A DNA stretch of 64,000 nt, from contig NZ_CP018346.1 of assembly GCF_001989455.1 (NCBI RefSeq), positions 1,240,001-1,304,000 of the forward strand, in the 5' to 3' direction. Positions within the stretch are counted from its first letter, which is position 1. Every line of letters starts with the position of its first letter. The notes under the pieces are model-generated. The model had not been told where the DNA came from and did not search any database. It was given only the letters and a program-made list of their open reading frames with translations. Of the stretch, positions 36,619 to 45,511 are shown piece after piece. A program made the position numbers and the translations under genes. The DNA comes from Prochlorococcus sp. RS04. Its GTDB lineage: Bacteria; Cyanobacteriota; Cyanobacteriia; PCC-6307; Cyanobiaceae.

Positions 36619-37636
36619 AACGATTTTTATTACTGGTGTAAATGGACAAGATGGATCCTTACTTGCGGATTTTTTTGTTAAGAGTGGAGATAATGTAATT
36701 GGCACATTTAGAAGAGGAACTCAACCAAAATTTTGGCGACTTGAAGAATTAAATATCGTAAATAAAATCAAATGTATAGGATTAGATCTAGGGGATTCAC
36801 TCTCACTTTTAAAAGAACTTGATGATTGCAATCCTGATCAGATTTATCATTTAGCTGGAGATAGCTTTGTAGCTGACTCTTATAAAAATCCTAAATCTTC
36901 CTTAGAAAATAGCGTAGAACATACAATAAATTTACTAGAAGCCATGAGATATCGAAAATCTAAATCCTGGTGTTTTATACCTTCAAGTTCCGAAATTTTT
37001 GCAGGAAATAAAAAAGATTTGTTAACTGAAGATGATTACCCTATATCTATGAGTCCCTATGGTTTATCTAAGTTAGTAAATTTACAGATTTCTGAAATGT
37101 ACAGAAAAATTTACAATTTAAGAATAGCTTCAGGAATTTTATTTAATCATGAGAGTGCCCTAAGATCAAGAAGTTTTGTAACAAGAAAAATCACATACAA
37201 TCTTGCAAAAATAAAAATTAGTTCAGGCCCCCCCATGTTATTAGGTAATTTAAATACATCCAGGGATTGGAGTAGTGCAGAAGATTTTGTAAAAGGCATG
37301 GCAGAACTAGGAGAGAAAAATAAAGTCGGTTCATTTATTTTTTCTTCAAATAAATTAACAACCTTAAGAGAATTTATTGGACTTGCATGCGAGGCTGCAG
37401 ACTTTGATGTTTTTTTTGAAGGAAATGGATTACAAGAAAAAGTTATACATAAGCAGACTGGGAATATATTGTGTAAGGTATCAGAAAATTATTTTAGGAT
37501 TTCAGATACAAAAGGAAAGATTGGTTCTAACAAAAAATTAAAATCTGAAATCAACTGGGAGCCTAGATATAAAATTAAAGAGTTAGTAAGTAAGATGGTA
37601 AAAACTGATATTGAGAGAAGATTAAATGAAAACTAA
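36611..37636 (+). CDS. NDP-sugar dehydratase, GDP-mannose 4,6-dehydratase-like
   Basis: This 341-residue extended SDR shows ITGVNGQDGSLLADFF at the NAD(P) site, SSSEIF and YGLSK in the active site, and LFNHESALRSRSFVTRKIT, a stretch shared with Gmd. It differs clearly from the canonical gmd at 60609, for example SALRSRS in place of SPRRGET, so it is a second, divergent member with perhaps another substrate. It overlaps the genes on both sides (8 and 11 bp), and so is translationally coupled to the NeuB-like and DapA-like genes. Confidence 0.82.
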   Translation: MNKTIFITGVNGQDGSLLADFFVKSGDNVIGTFRRGTQPKFWRLEELNIVNKIKCIGLDLGDSLSLLKELDDCNPDQIYHLAGDSFVADSYKNPKSSLENSVEHTINLLEAMRYRKSKSWCFIPSSSEIFAGNKKDLLTEDDYPISMSPYGLSKLVNLQISEMYRKIYNLRIASGILFNHESALRSRSFVTRKITYNLAKIKISSGPPMLLGNLNTSRDWSSAEDFVKGMAELGEKNKVGSFIFSSNKLTTLREFIGLACEAADFDVFFEGNGLQEKVIHKQTGNILCKVSENYFRISDTKGKIGSNKKLKSEINWEPRYKIKELVSKMVKTDIERRLNEN

Positions 37637-38582
37637 CTTATTAAGTGATTTGAAAGAATCTTTAGATGGTCCTATTTTTACTATTTTTACTCCATACAAA
37701 GAAGATTTTTCAATAGATTATTTTTCAATTGAAAAATACATAAATTTTTTATTTGAAGGAGGAGCAAAAGTTTTTTATGTAATGGCTTATAATTCTAGAT
37801 ATTCACAACTGAGTAACAAAGAGATTATTGATCTTAATAATTTTTGCATTAAATGTGTTAAAAAATTAGATAAAAAAAACATCATAATAGTTGCAGATCC
37901 AATTCATTGCTCTACTCAAGAATCAATAAAATTTTCTTTATCTGCTAAAGAAAATGGAGGTGACGCAATTTCCTTAATAATGAGAGAAAAATATTTCTCA
38001 GATGACCAAGTACTTGAACATTTCTATTTAATTGGAGAACATACTAATTTTCCTATAATTATCCATGAAATGCCGTTCTTATCTGGTTATGATGGTAAAC
38101 AGATTAATTGGCCAAAGAGTTTAATTTTACGCCTAGAAGAATTAAATAATATCTTAGCTATTAAAGAAGATGCAAAAAATATAGAAATATCTAAGTTAGT
38201 TCTTAGTTGTGAACCAAATATAAGAACAATATTTGCAGGAACAAAGAAAACTTTTTTACCTCTAAAAAAATATGGTTTAAAAAGTTATTTAAATGGAATT
38301 TCAATAATTAATCCTCGCATTGGAATTAAATTTTGGGAATTCTGGAAAGATAATGATTTCAGTGGAATGAACTGGATAATAGAAAATCTAGAAAATCCTT
38401 TTTTTGAAGGTCCAGTGTCTAAGTTTGGATGGCATAGATGTAATAAGGCCATTCTTCAAGCATCCGGACATATGCATAGAAGAGATCGCATGCCAATGCC
38501 CACTTTAAAAAGAGAAGAATTTAAAGAAATAGAACTTATCTATGAAACAATTAAAAACAATATTGACGATTTATTTTCTTAA
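37626..38582 (+). CDS. DapA/NanA-family lyase with altered active site
   Basis: This 318-residue protein belongs to the dihydrodipicolinate synthase / N-acetylneuraminate lyase family. The Schiff-base lysine is kept: K180 in ILAIKEDAKN. The conserved catalytic tyrosine of the YNxP motif is replaced by His147 (IIIHEMP), and the GTTGE-type loop reads YNSRYSQL. Thus it probably binds an alpha-keto acid but need not catalyse the normal reaction. It starts inside the end of the dehydratase gene. In context it may act on a nonulosonic-acid-like sugar. Confidence 0.82.
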   Translation: MKTNLLSDLKESLDGPIFTIFTPYKEDFSIDYFSIEKYINFLFEGGAKVFYVMAYNSRYSQLSNKEIIDLNNFCIKCVKKLDKKNIIIVADPIHCSTQESIKFSLSAKENGGDAISLIMREKYFSDDQVLEHFYLIGEHTNFPIIIHEMPFLSGYDGKQINWPKSLILRLEELNNILAIKEDAKNIEISKLVLSCEPNIRTIFAGTKKTFLPLKKYGLKSYLNGISIINPRIGIKFWEFWKDNDFSGMNWIIENLENPFFEGPVSKFGWHRCNKAILQASGHMHRRDRMPMPTLKREEFKEIELIYETIKNNIDDLFS

Positions 38583-38620
38583 AATGTAATTTATTTATAT
38601 ATTAGTTTTTAAAAATTGTT

Positions 38621-39328
38621 TTGCAAAAAATAGCATTTATACCTGCAAGGTCAGGTTCAAAAAGATTTCCCGATAAAAACATAGCTAAACTAAACGGTAA
38701 ACCCTTAATAGTATGGGCTGTAGAAGAATTTTTAGCTACTAATTGCTTCGATAAAATAATTTTTTCTTCTGACTCAGAAAACTACTTTAAAGTACTTAAG
38801 GATTTTATAAATTCTGATTTACTTGTTTTCCATAAAAGAAGTGAAAAAGAAGCTGGAGATAAAATAAAAATATTTGATTATGTAAAAGATAATATATATA
38901 ATTGGTGTTCTAATGATGATTTATTTGTTTTAGGATTGCCAACTTGCCCCTTTAGAAAAGCAATTCACATTAAAGAATGTATAAATTTATCTCTTAAAGC
39001 AAATAAATCAGTTTTCTCTTCTTGCGAGTACGACTTTCATGTTCAATTTGCTTTTTCCCCAAGATTTCAAAAAGATCAAATCATCGGCTGGGATTCCCCC
39101 TTTTCTAATTCGCCATTATTAACGGGTAATACTAGGAGTCAAGATCAAACCTCATATTTACACCCAAATGGTGCGATTTATGTTATTAAACCTAATCTAA
39201 TTAAAGAAGAAACTAAAACTTTTTACGAAAATTCTTTACCTTATATTATGACAAGAAGTGAATCAATAGATATAGATGCAAAAGAAGATTTAGAGATAGC
39301 TGAAATTTATTCAAAAAAATACGAATAA
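38621..39328 (+). CDS. CMP-sugar synthetase (CMP-N-acylneuraminate cytidylyltransferase-like)
   Basis: This 235-residue enzyme carries the family signature IPARSGSKRFPDKNI right at the N-terminus and a LGLPTCPFR segment that replaces the usual QPTSP. It activates a keto-sugar acid with CTP. The start is TTG at 38621 (MQKIAFIPAR). The end, DIDAKEDLEIAE, is also normal for NeuA/PseF/LegF. It follows the DapA-like gene by 38 bp. The activated sugar cannot be named from sequence; a nonulosonic acid or KDN-like sugar fits. Confidence 0.88.
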   Translation: MQKIAFIPARSGSKRFPDKNIAKLNGKPLIVWAVEEFLATNCFDKIIFSSDSENYFKVLKDFINSDLLVFHKRSEKEAGDKIKIFDYVKDNIYNWCSNDDLFVLGLPTCPFRKAIHIKECINLSLKANKSVFSSCEYDFHVQFAFSPRFQKDQIIGWDSPFSNSPLLTGNTRSQDQTSYLHPNGAIYVIKPNLIKEETKTFYENSLPYIMTRSESIDIDAKEDLEIAEIYSKKYE

Positions 39329-39517
39329 ATTTAAAAAAATTATGCTGAAATCTACCAAAAAGTTTTTAAAAGAATTTTAAGCTCTTAGCCTCAAAAAATT
39401 AAAATTAAAAATAGCTTTAAATATATTTTTTATTTACTTATCACATAATTCTGTGATTATTGCAATTTAAAAATTCCAAATATACATTATAATGAATCAG
39501 TTTTTAAATTTAGGAAA

Positions 39518-40228
39518 TTGGAATTTCATCTCCATGGATTAAGTTTTGAGGAAATTTCATACCAACTTCTTATTGATGGATATTCAGTTATCAAGCCAGA
39601 TTTCTCTAGGAATCTCTTAAATTTTCTTCCAGATCTTAAATCAAATACAGAGGAATTCATTTCGTCTTCAACTAAATATAATGATGATGAGTATGAGGGG
39701 GGGTTATATAAGATAATAACAAAAAAAAATTTAACCAATCCAAATTATAAGGTATTTAGAATTTACAATGAATTTTGTCTGAGTTTCATGAAAGCATTAA
39801 ATATAAATAACCATGAATTCAATTCAATGTATCAAACAATAGATACAAAAAAAACTAAACATATTGCTCAAAAACCTCATTTTGACAGGCTACCAGCGCT
39901 TAAATTTATGCTTTATTTGAATAATTTAAATTCTGATAATGGTGCATTTAAATTATCTAAAGGAAGCCATCATTGGGTTAAAAAAAAATTACCTAATAAT
40001 CGGCCAAAATTTGAATCAAAAGAATATTTAGAATACAGCAGGAATTTACCCAAATATATATTAAATGGTCTTAATCCCATTGAAGGAGATGCTGGAACCA
40101 TAATTATTTTCTATACAGACTGCGTTCATCATCAAGGGTTAGTTAATAAAGGTAATTGTCAAATATTAAGGTCGCATTATTGGAAAAAAACTACTTTCTA
40201 CGATAAATTAAAAAGAAAAATAATCTAA
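39518..40228 (+). CDS. PhyH-type Fe(II)/2-oxoglutarate oxygenase
   Basis: This 236-residue protein has the phytanoyl-CoA dioxygenase layout: the iron-binding HFD in QKPHFDRLP, then SKGSHHW, and DCVHHQG with the second His near 205, followed by LRSHYW. The start is TTG at 39518. It may hydroxylate a sugar or lipid. It lies between the CMP-sugar synthetase and the ABC exporter. Confidence 0.75.
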   Translation: MEFHLHGLSFEEISYQLLIDGYSVIKPDFSRNLLNFLPDLKSNTEEFISSSTKYNDDEYEGGLYKIITKKNLTNPNYKVFRIYNEFCLSFMKALNINNHEFNSMYQTIDTKKTKHIAQKPHFDRLPALKFMLYLNNLNSDNGAFKLSKGSHHWVKKKLPNNRPKFESKEYLEYSRNLPKYILNGLNPIEGDAGTIIIFYTDCVHHQGLVNKGNCQILRSHYWKKTTFYDKLKRKII

Positions 40229-40247
40229 GTTATTTTTAAATTATTAA

Positions 40248-42005
40248 ATGTCTAAAAAAAATTTTCAATACATTAAAAGATTTTGGAAATTTTTTAGTAA
40301 AAGAAGAAAAAAACAATTCTTTTTTGCTATTTTTTTAATGTTTTCTAGTTCCCTAGCAGACCTGATCTCTTTGAGTACTGCACTTCCATTTTTCTACATT
40401 ACCATTTCAAATAAAGAAGGATTGAGAGATAATCAAGTATTAAGATTCATATATGATTTTTTTAATCTAAACAATTCTAATCAATTAGTTATTCTAACTT
40501 CCTTTTTTTTTGCATCAACTGTAATTTTATCGTTATTTATCAAGATCCTAAATATTAAATATAGTCAAAAACTATCTGCTTATCTAGTTAACGATTTAAG
40601 TAGTAAAGCATATTTTAATGTCCTTTCACAATCATATGAATTCCATATAAGAACAAACAGCAGTGATTTAATTGCCAGAATTGTAAACTTTTCTGATAAG
40701 ACAGGAATAGTTTTTAATCAAACACTATATTTTTTAAGTTCAATAGTGACTTCCATTGGACTTTTTAGCGCCTTTTTGATAGTAAATTGGAAGATTGCAT
40801 TTTTTTCAATATCTTTTATATGTTTTATTTATTTTTTTCTAATTTATTTCTTAAAAGGAAGAGTTAGCAAAATAAGTAAATTAGTCTCTGAAATTACAAC
40901 TTATACTTTTAAAAATATCCAAGAAGGAATTGGATCAATAAGAGAAGTTATCTTAGGAGATTTACAAAACGTATATGTAGATGCCTATAGAAAACCTAAT
41001 TTAAATTTAAGGTATAGCAGAAATAGACTTGAATTCTGGAAAATAATACCAAAGTTTGGAATAGAGGCTTTTCTTCTATTAGGTGTAACTATTTTTACTC
41101 TTATTTTTTCTCTTTATATTCAAAATCCCAATCCGAATCTTATTATTCCAGTACTAGGCTTTATAGCTTTAGGATTTCAAAGATTACTGCCTAATTTACA
41201 ACAAATTTATTTTTCATGGCTCACAATTACTGGAGATAAAGAAGTGGTTAATAGATTTCTCGACTTGGTAGAGCTTGAACCAAATGTGATAAATAAAAAA
41301 TATAAAAAAAACATTTTTAATAAAAGTGCTGATATAAATATTGAAAATTTATATTTTAGGTATTTAAATTCCGAAAAAGAAGTCATAAGGAATCTAAAAT
41401 TACAAATTAAATCTAAGGAAAAAGTCGCTTTTATAGGGAAAAGTGGCTGTGGTAAAAGTACATTACTTGATTTAATTATGGGTTTACTTAAACCTTCTAT
41501 TGGTAGAATTTTAGTAAATGGTATAGATATTAATAAAAGAAATATGATTAATCAATGGAGATCATCTATTGCCCATGTTCCTCAAAATATTTTCTTAACT
41601 GACACTTCAATAATTGAAAATATTGCATTGGGAATTACAAAATCGGAAATTGACTACGACAAGGTAAAGAGAGTCTGTGAAACAGCACAAATACAAGAAT
41701 TCATTGAATCTACAGAATTTGGATACGAAACTATTATAGGTGAAAGAGGTATAAGCTTAAGTGGAGGCCAGCGGCAAAGAATAGGCATAGCGAGAGCTTT
41801 ATACAAAGCGTCATCGATACTAATATTGGATGAGGCGACAAGTGCTCTAGATAATTTAACTGAGAAAAAGGTAATAGAAGCAATCTTTTCTACAAGTAAA
41901 GATTTAACTGTAATTCTTGTAGCGCATAGACTTTCCACAGTAAAATATTGTGATAAAGTTATCCGAATATCAGAAGGTAAAATTGAAGAATCCTATAAAC
42001 CATAA
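40248..42005 (+). CDS. ABC transporter, fused membrane and ATPase domains (MsbA/PglK-like)
   Basis: This 585-residue half transporter has six membrane spans in the first 330 residues and a complete ATPase domain: Walker A GKSGCGKST, signature LSGGQRQRIGIARAL, Walker B ILILDEATSALD and the AHRLST switch. Such exporters flip lipid A or lipid-linked oligosaccharides. It follows the PhyH gene by 19 bp. It may be the flippase of the cluster, because no Wzx was seen. Confidence 0.9.
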   Translation: MSKKNFQYIKRFWKFFSKRRKKQFFFAIFLMFSSSLADLISLSTALPFFYITISNKEGLRDNQVLRFIYDFFNLNNSNQLVILTSFFFASTVILSLFIKILNIKYSQKLSAYLVNDLSSKAYFNVLSQSYEFHIRTNSSDLIARIVNFSDKTGIVFNQTLYFLSSIVTSIGLFSAFLIVNWKIAFFSISFICFIYFFLIYFLKGRVSKISKLVSEITTYTFKNIQEGIGSIREVILGDLQNVYVDAYRKPNLNLRYSRNRLEFWKIIPKFGIEAFLLLGVTIFTLIFSLYIQNPNPNLIIPVLGFIALGFQRLLPNLQQIYFSWLTITGDKEVVNRFLDLVELEPNVINKKYKKNIFNKSADINIENLYFRYLNSEKEVIRNLKLQIKSKEKVAFIGKSGCGKSTLLDLIMGLLKPSIGRILVNGIDINKRNMINQWRSSIAHVPQNIFLTDTSIIENIALGITKSEIDYDKVKRVCETAQIQEFIESTEFGYETIIGERGISLSGGQRQRIGIARALYKASSILILDEATSALDNLTEKKVIEAIFSTSKDLTVILVAHRLSTVKYCDKVIRISEGKIEESYKP

Positions 42006-42042
42006 AATATTTTTTTGATATTTGATAATTAATAATTTTTAA

Positions 42043-43473
42043 ATGGATAAGAATTTAAAAAAATTTGAAAAATTAGAAAATACTTTAATACTTGATTCAG
42101 AAAAATTTTTCTTATGTTTTTGGTGGGAGGGAATTAGATATAGAGTTTTCGAAGAAATTAGAAATCAAAAAAATAATGAAATTAAAAAAGATAATATAAA
42201 ACAAAGAAGAATAACTAGTTTTTTTAAAAAATGTATTAGGACCATCAGATTAATTTTATTAATAAAAGAAAAGTTTCCTTTTTTTTCAAAAAGAAAAAAT
42301 ATTTTTATCTTTTCTAATAATAGAAGAACTAGATTTCAAAATTATTATATTGATATTTATGCTGATCCTTTTATAGAAATTTTGCCTGAAAATTATGACT
42401 ATTCTTTTTTTGAGGGCACATTTAATGGATATCATGGATTACCCCCCAAAAAATATAATATTTTCTATTTAGACTATTTTATTATTTTTTCCAAGATTAT
42501 TGGAAAAATTATAAGACCATTTATTTTTTTAAATAAAAATAAATTAATTTTCAAATTAAAAAACGAACTAAAAAAATCATTTGGCAAAGACTACTCTATT
42601 TTGCAAAAAATAAAAATTCATATTGTTAATTGGCACTTACTATATTTCTTATATTACTTACTTCTATATTTTAAAAAACCTCTCCAAATTTTTGTGGTGG
42701 ATAGCCAAGCCTTTCAACCATTAGTATTTGCAGCTAAGAAATTAAAAATTCCTGTACTTGAATTACAACATGGTAGTCCATTTAGAGGAAAACTTAATTA
42801 TGACTACTCGAGTGGTGTAAGGCATTCTTCCTTTCCTGACTGGTTTTTATGTTTTAGTAAGTTTTGGAAAAATGATTTAGAAAAATTATTACCTATAAAA
42901 TCTGAAAAAATTTTATGCTTTGGTTTTCCTTATATAAATTCTATATATGTAAAAAAGTTAAATAAAAAATCAGAGTTTCATGAATTAAAGAATAAGAAAG
43001 TAATTCTAATTTTATCTCAACCGACCGTAGCGAACGAACTTATAGATTTTACAATTAAATTAAGAGAGAATATTGATAAAGACATAAAAATCATATTTAA
43101 ACCTCATCCATTTGAATATAAAAGTAAAGAAAACATTTTACATAAATTGAGCTTAAAATCGATCATAATTCCGAAAGAGACAACAAGTCTTTCAGAAATC
43201 TTTGCAATCTCTAACTGCCAATTAGGGGTGTATTCAACGGCTATATATGAAGGCTTAAATTTTGGTTTAAAAACATATATTTTAAATATTGCTAGATCAG
43301 AATATATGTCAAAAATAATTGAATTAGGATATGCAAAATTAGTTTCTGATCCTAGAGATATTATTAATGATTTTTTAATGAATCCAAAATCAGATTCCAA
43401 TAAACCAGATTTTTTTTCAACAATAGAGGGTAACGAAATGATTTCATATGTATTGTCAAAAATAAATAATTAA
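42043..43473 (+). CDS. Putative GT-B glycosyltransferase, polysialyltransferase-like
   Basis: This 476-residue protein has a basic N-terminal half and a C-terminal half with VLELQHGSPFRG near 240, ILCFGFPY, KIIFKPHPFEYK and QLGVYSTAIYEGL. The HP motif and the S/T-rich loop before the acidic residue are typical of GT-B enzymes of capsule loci that use CMP-sugar donors and of CDP-glycerol-type transferases. In this position it may transfer the CMP-activated sugar made by the preceding genes. It is an inference, not a firm family assignment. Confidence 0.6.
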   Translation: MDKNLKKFEKLENTLILDSEKFFLCFWWEGIRYRVFEEIRNQKNNEIKKDNIKQRRITSFFKKCIRTIRLILLIKEKFPFFSKRKNIFIFSNNRRTRFQNYYIDIYADPFIEILPENYDYSFFEGTFNGYHGLPPKKYNIFYLDYFIIFSKIIGKIIRPFIFLNKNKLIFKLKNELKKSFGKDYSILQKIKIHIVNWHLLYFLYYLLLYFKKPLQIFVVDSQAFQPLVFAAKKLKIPVLELQHGSPFRGKLNYDYSSGVRHSSFPDWFLCFSKFWKNDLEKLLPIKSEKILCFGFPYINSIYVKKLNKKSEFHELKNKKVILILSQPTVANELIDFTIKLRENIDKDIKIIFKPHPFEYKSKENILHKLSLKSIIIPKETTSLSEIFAISNCQLGVYSTAIYEGLNFGLKTYILNIARSEYMSKIIELGYAKLVSDPRDIINDFLMNPKSDSNKPDFFSTIEGNEMISYVLSKINN

Positions 43474-43677
43474 TGCCTAATTTTTTCCAGATTATATACA
43501 AAAATTAATCGACATAAATTAAAAATTTTTTAATATATTATTAACCTTGATTTAAATAGTTTTTAACCAAAAATATTTAATTTTGATTTAAATCCCAAGA
43601 AATAACATTGTTTAAATTTATTTATCTACTTCTTTTAAAAAGGTTAAGATTAAACTAAATAAACAAGATTTTGAAAA

Positions 43678-45435
43678 TTGAATGAGATTAATCACCAAAC
43701 TCAAATATCTAATGTACTAGTAATTGGTTGTGGGGGAGCTGGTTTAAGAGCTGCTATAGAGGTTAAGAAAAATGGCCTTGATGTTTGTATCCTTGGTAAA
43801 AGACCTAAGACAGATGCACATACCGTTTTAGCAGCAGGAGGAATTAATGCTGCTTTGGGGAATTTAGATAAAGATGATTCATGGCAACATCATTTTACAG
43901 ATACATACTTAGAAGGTTATGGAATTGGAGACCCCTCAAAAATTGAGATAATGGCTAAAGAAGCTCCAAATGTTGTAAAGGAAATTGATTCTTGGGGTGC
44001 AAACTTGGCAAAATTAAAAGACGGTAACCTAGATCAAAGATTTTTCGGTGCTCACAAATATCGAAGGACTTGTTACTCTGGAGACTTTACAGGATTATCA
44101 ATATTAAAAACACTCCTAAGGAAAGCTGATGATTTAAAAATTCCTATTTATGATAATCAATATGTCACAGAACTATTAATAAAAGAAAGTATTTGCTTTG
44201 GTGCGATGTCATTTAATATTTCTACATCTGAAAGAACAGTAAACTTGGCTGATGCAGTTATTTTATGTACTGGAGGTCACACTAGAATATGGAAAAAAAG
44301 TTCATCCCGAAAAAACGAAAATACAGGAGATGGATATTATTTAGCCTTAAAAGCTGGATGCGAATTAATAGATATGGAAATGGTACAGTTTCATCCCTCG
44401 GGAATGGTTCTACCAGAAGAAATTGAAGGGACATTGGTAACTGAGGCAGTTAGAGGCGAAGGTGGGAAACTATTAAATAATAAAGGAGAAAGATTTATGA
44501 AAAATTATGATATCTCAAGGATGGAATTATCAACGAGGGATAAAGTAGCAGTTGCTAACTACAAGGAAATTATAGAAGGAAGAGGAACAAAAAATGGAGG
44601 CGTTTTTCTTGATATAAGCCATAAAAGTAAAGAATTTATTATTGAGAAAATACCAACTATTTATAGACAATTTCTTGAAACTCAAATGCTTGATATCTCA
44701 AAATATCCAATGGAAGTTGCCCCAACTGCTCATTATTCTATGGGAGGTATAAAAGTTAATCCTTATAATCTTGCTACTTCAGTAGAAGGTTTATATGCTG
44801 CAGGAGAAGTTGCAGGAGGTCTTCATGGGGCAAACCGCTTAGGTGGTAATTCTCTTGCCGAAATTCTTATTTTTGGCAAACGAGCTGGTTTTGCAGCTGT
44901 AGAATACTCTAGGAAATTAAATCAACAAGTCAGATCAGGAAAAGCTATTTTAATCGCACATCAAAATATCAATAAATATATAAAAAGAGGTAAAGAATTA
45001 GTTAGACCACTTCAGCATGAATTACGCCTAATAATGTGGAAGAATTGTGGCGTTATAAAGAACCAAGAATTACTCTCAGAGGGTTTAGAAAAAATTAAAC
45101 TTCTTAAAAGTAAAATCAATGATACCGATGTAAGGATTGATATACATAATTGCGAAGATTTAACTTTAATTTTTGATCTTCAATCTTCTTTAAAAAGCGC
45201 TGAAGCAACCATAATTTCTGCTATGCAAAGAAATGAAAGTAGAGGAGCTCATCAAAGGAGTGATTTTCCACAAACTGATCCCAATTTTGAATTAAATTGT
45301 ATAGTTAGAATGTCTAATAATGAAGATGAACTAATTATTTCGAAAGTCCCCAAAAAGAAGTTAAGAAAAAACCTCCAAAAAATTGTACAAAAAACAACTA
45401 AAATTGAGGATTTTAAAAATAAATTACTTGAATGA
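43678..45435 (+). CDS. sdhA: Succinate dehydrogenase/fumarate reductase-type flavoprotein
   Basis: This 585-residue FAD protein has the full SdhA/FrdA set: VIGCGGAGLRAA, the FAD-histidine region HTVLAAGGINAALGN, FHPSGM, RGEGGKLLN, APTAHYSMGGI and GLHGANRLGGNSLAEI. It oxidises succinate or reduces fumarate. L-aspartate oxidase is related but shorter. The iron-sulfur partner SdhB is not next to it. The start is TTG at 43678. A core respiratory enzyme in a surface-sugar island is notable and suggests an old core gene flanked by insertions. Confidence 0.85.
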   Translation: MNEINHQTQISNVLVIGCGGAGLRAAIEVKKNGLDVCILGKRPKTDAHTVLAAGGINAALGNLDKDDSWQHHFTDTYLEGYGIGDPSKIEIMAKEAPNVVKEIDSWGANLAKLKDGNLDQRFFGAHKYRRTCYSGDFTGLSILKTLLRKADDLKIPIYDNQYVTELLIKESICFGAMSFNISTSERTVNLADAVILCTGGHTRIWKKSSSRKNENTGDGYYLALKAGCELIDMEMVQFHPSGMVLPEEIEGTLVTEAVRGEGGKLLNNKGERFMKNYDISRMELSTRDKVAVANYKEIIEGRGTKNGGVFLDISHKSKEFIIEKIPTIYRQFLETQMLDISKYPMEVAPTAHYSMGGIKVNPYNLATSVEGLYAAGEVAGGLHGANRLGGNSLAEILIFGKRAGFAAVEYSRKLNQQVRSGKAILIAHQNINKYIKRGKELVRPLQHELRLIMWKNCGVIKNQELLSEGLEKIKLLKSKINDTDVRIDIHNCEDLTLIFDLQSSLKSAEATIISAMQRNESRGAHQRSDFPQTDPNFELNCIVRMSNNEDELIISKVPKKKLRKNLQKIVQKTTKIEDFKNKLLE

Positions 45436-45511
45436 ATTTATCTGCTATAAATAAACTTTTTTAGAAAAATATAATTCTTAGTTCATATTCATAATTAAAT
45501 TTAAAAAATTT

